From CAYQSU01 sp964420325 (lineage in GTDB: Bacteria; Pseudomonadota; Alphaproteobacteria; Rhodospirillales; Defluviicoccaceae): a DNA stretch of 10,018 bases. The stretch covers positions 1 to 10,018 of the forward strand of contig CAYQSU010000086.1 in assembly GCA_964420325.1 (NCBI GenBank). Reading direction: 5' to 3'. A program made the translations under genes and the position numbers. Positions 5,859 to 10,018 of this stretch are shown piece after piece; the stretch's first letter is position 1, and the number at the start of each line of letters is the position of its first letter. The notes below the pieces were generated by a model. It saw only the letters and a list, made by a program, of their open reading frames with translations. It made no database searches and was not told where the DNA came from.

Positions 5859-6455
5859 TCAAGGCCCGGGCGACGGGCGTCCGGCGCCCTCCATGGCGCG
5901 GTCGATGAGGGCGGCGGCGGCGGTCTTGGCGACCCCGGCGGCCCGGGCGCCGTCCTGGGAGACCTGGGCGGTGACGGTCGCACCCTCCAACAGGAGGGCC
6001 AGCTCGTCGGCGAGGCCGGCGGGGTCCGGCGCGCCCATCGCCGCGCACAGGTCTTCGATGTAGCGTCGCATCAGTGCTTTGAACTCCTTGCAGACCCGCC
6101 GGATCGGCGTGTCGGGCTCGGAGTACTCGCCGATGGCATTGATGAACATGCAGCCGAAGAAAGTGTTCTCCGCGAACCACTCGGCCGCCACGTCGAACAC
6201 CGCGATGAGCCGGTCCCGCGGCCCATCGGCCCGGTCTTCGACTTGGCGCATGAAGTTGTTGCGGAACAGCCCGTCGTACTTCTTGAGGGCGGCGAGGATC
6301 AGCTCGTCCTTCGAACGGAAGTGCCGATACAGGGTCTTCTTCGACACCCCGGCCTTTTCGATGATCGTGTCGATGCCGCTGGCGTGATAGCCGCGCTCCG
6401 AAAACAGCGCGATGGCCGTATCGATCAGCTGCTCGCGCCGTTGCGACCGGCCCAT
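5859..6455 (-). CDS. TetR/AcrR-family transcriptional regulator of the redox cassette
   Basis: Predicted 198-residue TetR-family repressor, normal length. Residues ~5-50 form the DNA-binding domain (REQLIDTAIALFSERGYHAS, then IDTIIEKAGVSKKTLYRHF, where AGVSKKTLYRHF is the recognition-helix signature). The rest is the variable ligand-binding and dimerisation domain, with FFGCMFINAIGEY followed by helices to the end. The ATG at 6455 is preceded by GGAG six bases upstream. The gene is divergent from the four-gene operon starting at 6743. The region between contains three copies of one 18-bp palindrome, one of them directly against this gene's -10 box. This is the arrangement of a repressor controlling itself and its divergent neighbour, released by a small-molecule inducer. 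The inducer cannot be deduced from the sequence. Confidence 0.92.
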   Translation of the reverse strand: MGRSQRREQLIDTAIALFSERGYHASGIDTIIEKAGVSKKTLYRHFRSKDELILAALKKYDGLFRNNFMRQVEDRADGPRDRLIAVFDVAAEWFAENTFFGCMFINAIGEYSEPDTPIRRVCKEFKALMRRYIEDLCAAMGAPDPAGLADELALLLEGATVTAQVSQDGARAAGVAKTAAAALIDRAMEGAGRPSPGP

Positions 6456-6470
6456 GATGCGCTCCGTGAT

Positions 6471-6488
6471 AGAAACAGAGTTGTTTCC
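6471..6488. promoter_or_regulatory. TetR operator O3, at the tetR promoter
   Basis: AGAAACAGAGTTGTTTCC contains the perfect inverted repeat GAAACA-gagt-TGTTTC and matches 15 of 18 positions of the ideal GGAAACAGATCTGTTTCC shared with the two sites at 6662 and 6690. It lies between the tetR -10 box and start codon, over the expected transcription start, so binding would repress tetR itself. Confidence 0.75.
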
Positions 6489-6517
6489 AATTTACGCTCA
6501 ACGCAGGGCTTTTGCAA
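6489..6517 (-). promoter_or_regulatory. tetR promoter
   Basis: On the minus strand TTGCAA (6517-6512) and TAAATT (6494-6489) are separated by exactly 17 bases. The -10 box abuts operator O3. This is a good sigma70-like promoter for the regulator gene, 33 bases before its ATG. Confidence 0.6.
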
Positions 6518-6633
6518 CGCGCCGCGGCTGACTGGCGCCGGATGATCTTCGCGAACCGCGGCGGCCCTTCATAACTCATTGTCAGAAAAGTAAAAGAAAT
6601 CCCTTCCAATCCGGCGATCACAAATTGTTGATC

Positions 6634-6646
6634 GCAACCCGGTTGC
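6634..6646. promoter_or_regulatory. Extra palindrome upstream of the operon promoter
   Basis: GCAACC-c-GGTTGC is a perfect inverted repeat with a 1-base centre, 7 bases upstream of the candidate -35 box. It differs in sequence from the TetR-type sites, so it could be a site for a second regulator or activator. Evidence is only the symmetry and position. Confidence 0.3.
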
Positions 6647-6653
6647 TACGGGA

Positions 6654-6681
6654 TTGACGAAGGAAACAGATCTGTTACCTT
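6654..6681 (+). promoter_or_regulatory. Candidate promoter of the redox operon
   Basis: TTGACG (6654-6659) is a good -35 box. TACCTT (6676-6681), 16 bases further, is a modest -10 box. Operator O1 fills the spacer and O2 covers the region just after the -10, so repression by occlusion is expected. The -10 assignment is uncertain. Confidence 0.45.
6662..6679. promoter_or_regulatory. TetR operator O1, in the operon promoter
   Basis: GGAAACAGATCTGTTACC is an 18-bp palindrome with one mismatched pair, extended by a further A-T pair on the outside. It occupies the space between the -35 and -10 boxes of the operon promoter. Same motif as O2 and O3. Confidence 0.78.
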
Positions 6682-6689
6682 CTTGCAAG

Positions 6690-6707
6690 GGAGACAGATC
6701 GGTTTCC
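6690..6707. promoter_or_regulatory. TetR operator O2, downstream of the operon promoter
   Basis: GGAGACAGATCGGTTTCC is an 18-bp palindrome with two imperfect pairs, extended by a G-C pair on the outside. Its centre is 28 bp from that of O1. Two such sites side by side suggest two repressor dimers on the operon promoter. Confidence 0.72.
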
Positions 6708-6742
6708 CTAGACGGACACAACGCTGACGAAAGGAGATTCCC

Positions 6743-7297
6743 ATGCCTCGCATCCGTCCCGTCGATCCCGCGTCCGCCACCGGAGAGACCAAAGCCGTGT
6801 TGGACGCTGTCAAGGCGCAGATCGGCGCCGTTCCCAACATCCTCGCCACCTTCGCGCAGTCGCCCAAGGTCCTGGAAGGGTACCTGGCGATGAGCGGTGC
6901 GCTGGCTCGCGGCGTGCTGCCGGCGCCGCTGCGCGAGCAGATCGCCGTCGCCGTCGCCGGCGTCAACGCCTGCGACTACTGCGCCTCCGCCCATACCGCC
7001 CTCGGCAAGAAGGCCGGCGTCGATCGGGCGGAGCTCGCCCGCAATCTCGTCGGCCGTTCGCAGGACGATCGGGTCCAGGCCGTGCTCGGCTTCGTGTCCA
7101 AGGTGGTCGCCGAGCGTGGCCATGTGTCGGACACGGACGTCCGGGCGCTGCGTGACGCCGGCTTCGGCGACGCCGAGATCGTGGAAATCGTCGCCCACGT
7201 CGGCGTCAACATGTTCACCAACTACTTCAACCACATCGCCGGCACCGAGATCGATTTCCCCTTGGTGCGGGCGTCGGCGACCGCGGAGGCGGCCTGA
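6743..7297 (+). CDS. Carboxymuconolactone decarboxylase family / AhpD-like protein
   Basis: Predicted 184-residue all-helical protein of the AhpD/CMD superfamily. The peroxidase-type active site is present: E65, then C77-x-x-C80-x-x-x-H84 (REQIAVAVAGVNACDYCASA, then H). The spacing Glu-12-Cys-3-Cys-4-His matches AhpD, so a thiol-based peroxidase or disulfide reductase activity is likelier than true carboxymuconolactone decarboxylation. The family usually forms trimers or hexamers and acts in the cytoplasm; no signal peptide is seen. The ATG at 6743 has an ideal AAGGAG seven bases upstream. It is the first gene after the operator-bearing promoter and is followed, 82 bases on, by a cytochrome P460 gene. 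Likely role: handling peroxides or reactive products connected with the pathway of the downstream periplasmic proteins (inference). Confidence 0.9.
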   Translation: MPRIRPVDPASATGETKAVLDAVKAQIGAVPNILATFAQSPKVLEGYLAMSGALARGVLPAPLREQIAVAVAGVNACDYCASAHTALGKKAGVDRAELARNLVGRSQDDRVQAVLGFVSKVVAERGHVSDTDVRALRDAGFGDAEIVEIVAHVGVNMFTNYFNHIAGTEIDFPLVRASATAEAA

Positions 7298-7314
7298 TCG
7301 GCGCTGGCGTGCGG

Positions 7315-7335
7315 CGGCGGAGCCCGTCTCCGCCG
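7315..7335 (+). promoter_or_regulatory. Intercistronic hairpin between the AhpD-like and P460 genes
   Basis: CGGCGGAG-cccgt-CTCCGCCG is a perfect 8-base stem with a 5-base loop, 18 bases after the first gene's stop. There is no T-run, so it is not a standard terminator. It may stabilise the upstream mRNA or reduce read-through to the periplasmic genes. Confidence 0.45.
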
Positions 7336-7379
7336 TCCGCCGCCGATCCGAAGGGAAGCACGGAGAGGGACCCCACCCG

Positions 7380-7946
7380 ATGAAGACGACACAGAAACTG
7401 GCCGCCGTCTGCGCCGCCGCCGCCATTGCGTTCACCGCCGGCCCAGGTCGGGCGGGCGACCCCGGGTTTGCCGGCGGCATCGTCGCCAGCGACGGATCCA
7501 TCCGCGTGCCTGAAAACTTCCGCACGGACTTCGTCATGCTTGGCGCGTGGTCCGTCGCCGGTGACGCCGATACCGGCGGCGAGATCGGCCTACATGTGGT
7601 CTACGCGCCGACGAGCGCCGTCGACGGCTATCGCCGCACCGGCGCCTTCCCGGACGGGGTGGTGCTGGTCAAGGAGCTGTTCACCACCAGGACCGAGAGC
7701 TTGACCACGGGCGAGGCGACCCGGGGGGATGCCAACGCCGGCCATTTCGTCATGATCAAGGACGAGAAGGGACGCTTTCCCGGCAATCCCCGGTGGGGCG
7801 ACGGCTGGGGATGGTCGTTCTTCGAAGCCGGCGATCCGTCCCGCGCCGTCACCGAAGACTACGAGGCCGAATGCCTCGCCTGCCACGAACCGGCGCGGTC
7901 TACGGACCTCGTCTACATCCAGGCTTACCCGGTGCTCAAGAAATGA
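7380..7946 (+). CDS. Cytochrome P460 family c-type haem protein
   Basis: Predicted 188-residue exported haem protein. Residues 1-25 are a Sec signal peptide (basic start, Ala-rich core, cleavage likely after GRA). The mature part follows the P460 pattern: VPENFRTDFVMLGAW, then LHVVYAP, GAFPDGVVLVKELF, GHFVMIKDEKGRFPGNPRWG and GWGWSFFEAG. The c-type haem site C165-L-A-C168-H169 lies near the C-terminus, followed by DLVYIQAYPVL, where the family places it. Known P460 enzymes oxidise hydroxylamine (and nitric oxide) and carry an unusual lysine-haem cross-link; K98 in VLVKEL is a lysine that could serve, but this is not proven. The ATG at 7380 has GGAGAGGG upstream. The gene sits in the TetR-controlled operon ahead of DUF4142 and cupredoxin genes. 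The substrate could be something other than hydroxylamine. Confidence 0.9.
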   Translation: MKTTQKLAAVCAAAAIAFTAGPGRAGDPGFAGGIVASDGSIRVPENFRTDFVMLGAWSVAGDADTGGEIGLHVVYAPTSAVDGYRRTGAFPDGVVLVKELFTTRTESLTTGEATRGDANAGHFVMIKDEKGRFPGNPRWGDGWGWSFFEAGDPSRAVTEDYEAECLACHEPARSTDLVYIQAYPVLKK

Positions 7947-8068
7947 CCGGGTTCGACCCCGAGGCTGTACCGAACGTCATCCATGCGCCGGACGCCTCGA
8001 GCCACCGGTCCTTCTCGCCGTGCGAGCTTTGGACCACCGCAATACCCAACCTTAAGGAGATCACGACC

Positions 8069-8614
8069 ATGACGACGATGAAGAAAGCGCTGTTTGCAAC
8101 GCTGATGGTATTCGCCATCGGCTCGGCCGATGCCCATGCCGAAACCCCGGCCGACCTCAACGACCTGGAGATCGCCCACGTGGCCTACACGGCGGATTCG
8201 ATCGACATCCGCTATGCCCACCTGGCGTTGGCCATCTCCAAGAACCCGGCCGTCCGGGAGTTCGCCGAAACGATGATCCGCGACCACACCGCGGTCAACG
8301 ACAAGGCGCTGGCGCTGGTGACCAAGCTCGGGGTCACGCCCCAGGACAACTTCCTGAGCCGGCAGCTCGAGACCGGCGCCGACGCGTTGGTCTCCGAGAT
8401 GAGCCGGCTGAGCGGCGATGCCTTCGACAAGCGCTACGCCGGGAACGAGCTCGAGTATCACCGGGCGGTCAACGGTCTCGTTGAAGGCACCTTCATCCCG
8501 AACCTCAAGCACCCCGAGGTGAGGGCGCTGTTCGAAGACGCCCTGGTCATCTTCAAGGCTCACGAGAAGCACGCCGAGAAGATGGTTTCGGCGCTCGAAA
8601 GCTCGGGCTCGTGA
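8069..8614 (+). CDS. Exported DUF4142 family protein
   Basis: Predicted 181-residue protein with a signal peptide (residues 1-24, MTTMKKALFATLMVFAIGSA then DAHA; cut before ETPAD). The mature part is a four-helix, ferritin-like DUF4142 domain: EIAHVAYTADSIDIRYAHLA, VREFAETMIRDHTAVNDKAL, KLGVTPQDN, FDKRYAGNELEYHRAVNGLV and FKAHEKHAEKM. Histidines 73, 131, 165 and 168 fall on the helices and may bind metal. DUF4142 proteins are periplasmic and of unknown function; they often occur near redox and stress genes. The start at 8069 is supported by AAGGAGA eight bases upstream and by the signal peptide. The frame is open further back to an ATG at 7943 overlapping the P460 stop, but that would bury the signal peptide. 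The stop overlaps the GTG of the copper protein gene (GTGA). Confidence 0.9.
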   Translation: MTTMKKALFATLMVFAIGSADAHAETPADLNDLEIAHVAYTADSIDIRYAHLALAISKNPAVREFAETMIRDHTAVNDKALALVTKLGVTPQDNFLSRQLETGADALVSEMSRLSGDAFDKRYAGNELEYHRAVNGLVEGTFIPNLKHPEVRALFEDALVIFKAHEKHAEKMVSALESSGS

Positions 8615-8961
8615 CCCGCTCCCGGAAACTCCTGGGGTCGATCGTGGCGGCGTTCGCCGCCACGATCGCCTTGCTGCCGGCCGCCGACTCCGTGGCGGCC
8701 GAGCCGCGGCGCCATGTCGTCGAGATCCGTAAGTTCACGTTCGCCCCCCGGACTCTCGCCGTCCGCCCCGGCGACGTCGTCGTCTGGGAAAACGCCGACA
8801 TCGTGCCGCACACGGCGACGGCTGAGGACCGAAGCTGGGATTCCGGGACGATCGCCCCTGGCGGCACATGGGAGACGACCGTAAATGATGCCATGCTCGG
8901 CGACTACTTCTGTCGCTTCCACCCCTCCATGGTCGCCTCCTTCCGCCCCGCGTCCGAGTGA
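8611..8961 (+). CDS. Type-1 copper protein (cupredoxin, plastocyanin/amicyanin-like)
   Basis: Predicted 116-residue blue copper protein with a signal peptide of about 30 residues (ending DSVAA-E). The mature domain of ~86 residues is a small cupredoxin fold: VVEIRKFTFAPRTLAVRPGD, VVVWENADIVPHTATAEDR and DYFCRFHPSM. All four type-1 copper ligands are present: H67 (VPHTAT), C101, H104 and M107, with the short C-x-x-H-x-x-M loop of amicyanin-type proteins. It should carry single electrons in the periplasm; in this operon the natural partner would be the cytochrome P460 or its oxidase (inference). The start is GTG 8611, overlapping the DUF4142 stop as GTGA, so translation is coupled. Last gene of the operon; its stop lies in a GC hairpin. 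Confidence 0.92.
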   Translation: MTRSRKLLGSIVAAFAATIALLPAADSVAAEPRRHVVEIRKFTFAPRTLAVRPGDVVVWENADIVPHTATAEDRSWDSGTIAPGGTWETTVNDAMLGDYFCRFHPSMVASFRPASE

Positions 8962-8966
8962 CGCGG
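8948..8966 (+). terminator. GC-rich hairpin at the end of the redox operon
   Basis: CCGCGTC-cgagt-GACGCGG has a perfect 7-base stem and a 5-base loop that includes the cupredoxin stop codon. No T-run follows, so termination by it alone is doubtful; it may be a 3'-end stabiliser. Confidence 0.3.
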
Positions 8967-9029
8967 CCGGTTACTCCGCCAGGCCGATCCCGTGCGGCTG
9001 GGCGCGGCGGCAGAGTGCGACGGAGTGTG

Positions 9030-9068
9030 GCGGACGTCGCCCTCGATGGCGGCGATCAGGCGGGTCAT
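9030..9068 (-). pseudogene. 5' stub of the phage gene after the head-tail joining protein
   Basis: ATG 9068-9066 overlaps the stop of the head-tail joining gene (ATGA) and opens the well-formed start MTRLIAAIEGDVR. Beyond about 9030 codon use worsens (HTPSHSAAAPSRTGSAWRSN), and the frame ends at 8904 inside the opposite-strand cupredoxin gene. I read this as a phage gene whose first 13 or so codons remain and whose body was replaced by the redox cassette. The exact junction between about 8967 and 9030 cannot be fixed by eye. Confidence 0.4.
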
Positions 9069-9376
9069 GCCGGCCGGGTGTCCAAGGTCCAGACCAGACC
9101 GTCCCGGTCCTTCACCGGCTCGCCCTGGACGACGAGTGTGTCGCCACCGACCTCAAGGCTGTCACCGTCGGCCGGCGCCGGGACCTCCGAGACCCGCACG
9201 TCGAACACCGCCGTCGCAGTGTGGATGCGGGTATCGCCGAAGCCGACGATCTCGTCAGGACGCCGAGCGACGACCCTCACGGTGAGCGCGCTGCCACCGC
9301 CCGGCTTGTAGATGGCGTCCGTCGCGATGTTCGGGTCGGCGAACAGCGCGTCGATCGCGGCGAGCAAGGCGGACAC
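9065..9376 (-). CDS. Phage head-tail joining protein
   Basis: Predicted 103-residue small beta-rich protein: SALLAAIDALFADPNIATDA, then VRVVARRPDEIVGFGDTRIH, VFDVRVSEVPAPADGD and VQGEPVKDRDGLVWTLDTRP. The pattern, a short N-terminal helix followed by a barrel with ..R.SEVP.P..GD.L.., is that of small head-tail joining proteins comparable in role to lambda gpFII, which seat the tail on the capsid portal. Start GTG 9376-9374, 7 bases after the DUF2190 gene; its stop overlaps the ATG of the next phage gene. The frame is intact. Family naming is from memory of similar siphophage operons; order and size agree. Confidence 0.7.
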   Translation of the reverse strand: MSALLAAIDALFADPNIATDAIYKPGGGSALTVRVVARRPDEIVGFGDTRIHTATAVFDVRVSEVPAPADGDSLEVGGDTLVVQGEPVKDRDGLVWTLDTRPA

Positions 9377-9383
9377 GGGCGGT

Positions 9384-9731
9384 CTACGTCCCCGCCGGCG
9401 TCACCGCGCCGAGCTTCATGCGGACGGTGTCGCTCGGATTGGCGGCGGCGGAGACCGCGATGCCGACGCACACTTGGGCGGTGACGGTCTTGTTCACCAC
9501 CTTGTTGGTGGCGTCCCAGAACAGCCGATCGCCGACGGCGATGGCGAGCGCCTGGGTCTTGCCGATCTAGACGACGCCCTCGGTGAGGATCTCGACATCG
9601 GCGCCTTCGACCGCGTCGGACTGGGCGATCCCGAACAGGGTCCCGATCAAAACGCCGTCACCGGAAAGAACGCCGCCGGTCGGCGCGGTAACGGTGACGA
9701 CCTTTGCTGGCTGGATGTAGTTCTTGGCCAC
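9384..9731 (-). pseudogene. DUF2190 family phage capsid decoration-like protein with in-frame amber codon
   Basis: Reading through one stop gives 115 residues. The product opens MAKNYIQPAKVVTVTAPTGG and continues GDGVLIGTLFGIAQSDA, VEILTEGVV, [TAG], IGKTQALAIAVGDRLFWDAT, NKVVNKTVTAQVCVGIAV and RMKLGAVTPAGT. That is the DUF2190 pattern, a small trimeric-type decoration or stabilising protein on phage heads. Codon 55 is TAG (9569-9567), most simply a G-to-T change in a GAG glutamate codon; the frame is open on both sides, so this is one point change. The start is GTG 9731-9729 with AAAGGAG upstream. It lies between the capsid and head-tail joining genes, as in intact phages. If not suppressed, only 54 residues would be made. 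Confidence 0.75.
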
Positions 9732-9821
9732 TTGCCGACTCCTTTCTCGATCGGTTGGTTCGCTGAAAAGCAGCCGGGAGCGGCACGCGGCCGCCCCGGT
9801 CGGTTCGTCAGGCTGGCTGGG

Positions 9822-10018
9822 TTACAGGGTCACCCCGGGGTTCTTCCACAGCCCCCGCCAGTCGATGGCCTTGGCGCCGAAGTCGAGGCGGGCCTTGATC
9901 TCGATGCCGTCGACGTCGAAGCCCATGCGCGTCTCGATGAAGACGCCGTCCTGGCCCTCGAGATAGGCGTACTCGATGGTGTCGATGGCGGACGGGCTGG
10001 CGAACAGGTACCAGGGCA
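9822..10018 (-). CDS. Phage major capsid protein, C-terminal end (partial at window edge)
   Basis: The last 64 codons of a minus-strand gene, read from 10016 to TAA 9824-9822. The end reads PWYLFASPSAIDTIEYAYLE, GQDGVFIETRMGFDVDGIEI and KARLDFGAKAIDWRGLWKNP with a final GVTL. From memory the motif DGIE.K.RLDFGA.AIDWRG..KNPG marks the C-terminus of major capsid proteins of the Mu-like prohead-protease/capsid-fusion type common in alphaproteobacterial prophages. The N-terminal part, including any protease domain, lies beyond the window. The 90 bases between this gene and DUF2190 hold the latter's ribosome-binding site and no clear terminator. Confidence 0.75.
   Translation of the reverse strand, partial: PWYLFASPSAIDTIEYAYLEGQDGVFIETRMGFDVDGIEIKARLDFGAKAIDWRGLWKNPGVTL

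Noticed and set aside
5689..6621. 310-residue minus-strand frame spanning the TetR gene
   Set aside because: Low-complexity shadow; the TetR frame at 5859-6455 has the full helix-turn-helix and a ribosome-binding site.
6569..7537. 322-residue minus-strand frame opposite the AhpD-like gene
   Set aside because: Antisense shadow crossing the promoter, operators and signal peptide of real genes, with no domain recognised.
7925..8572. 215-residue minus-strand frame opposite the DUF4142 gene
   Set aside because: Antisense shadow produced by GC-rich codons; the plus strand has a signal peptide, ribosome-binding site and family motifs.
8885..9484. Plus-strand frame overlapping the cupredoxin end and phage genes
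   Set aside because: Arg/Ser-rich and antisense to the head-tail joining gene; no ribosome-binding site.
9384..9731. Programmed amber read-through in the DUF2190 gene
   Set aside because: No reason to expect a longer form: the full read-through product is simply the normal family length, so a plain nonsense mutation is the simpler view.
1..10018. CRISPR arrays, tRNA or rRNA genes, riboswitches
   Set aside because: No regularly spaced repeats and no cloverleaf or rRNA-like sequence noticed on either strand; the only exact direct repeat found is the 27-bp pair at 266/373.

Overview
The window is GC-rich bacterial DNA, strongly G/C in third codon positions, and mostly accessory. Gene content suggests an alphaproteobacterium: IS66-like and IS701-like transposase remnants, a DUF6441/DUF2190-type siphophage head-tail module, and a periplasmic cytochrome P460. 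That placement is an inference from families I recognise, not a search result.

Left part (1-2990): two toxin-antitoxin modules, both on the minus strand, lie between two broken insertion sequences. The first is an AbrB-type antitoxin with a PIN-domain toxin (428-1089). The second is a Phd-type antitoxin with a PIN-domain toxin (1381-2039). To the left is the C-terminal end of an IS66-like transposase, followed by a 27-bp direct repeat. To the right is a 5'-truncated, frameshifted IS701-like transposase (2205-2769). Two possible broken genes flank the second IS remnant. A long exported glycerophosphodiester phosphodiesterase follows (3054-4346, minus).

Right part (4471-10018): a degraded prophage structural operon on the minus strand. 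In transcription order it has a capsid C-terminus (cut by the window edge), a DUF2190 decoration protein with an in-frame amber codon, a head-tail joining protein and the stub of a further gene. After an interruption come a DUF6441 protein, a truncated tail-fibre-like protein and a leftover C-terminus of another small phage gene.

The interruption (about 5500-9000) is a compact, self-contained cassette. A TetR-family regulator on the minus strand is divergent from a plus-strand run of four genes: an AhpD/carboxymuconolactone-decarboxylase-like protein, a cytochrome P460, a DUF4142 protein and a type-1 copper protein (cupredoxin). The last two overlap by GTGA. The last three carry signal peptides, so this looks like a periplasmic redox system with a cytoplasmic AhpD-like partner. 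Three near-identical palindromes of the form GGAAACAgatcTGTTTCC lie in the divergent region, one against the tetR -10 box and two in front of the operon. They are very likely the operators of this TetR protein. This TetR-controlled P460/DUF4142/cupredoxin/AhpD cassette inside a phage operon is the most interesting content of the window; its substrate and inducer cannot be read from the sequence.
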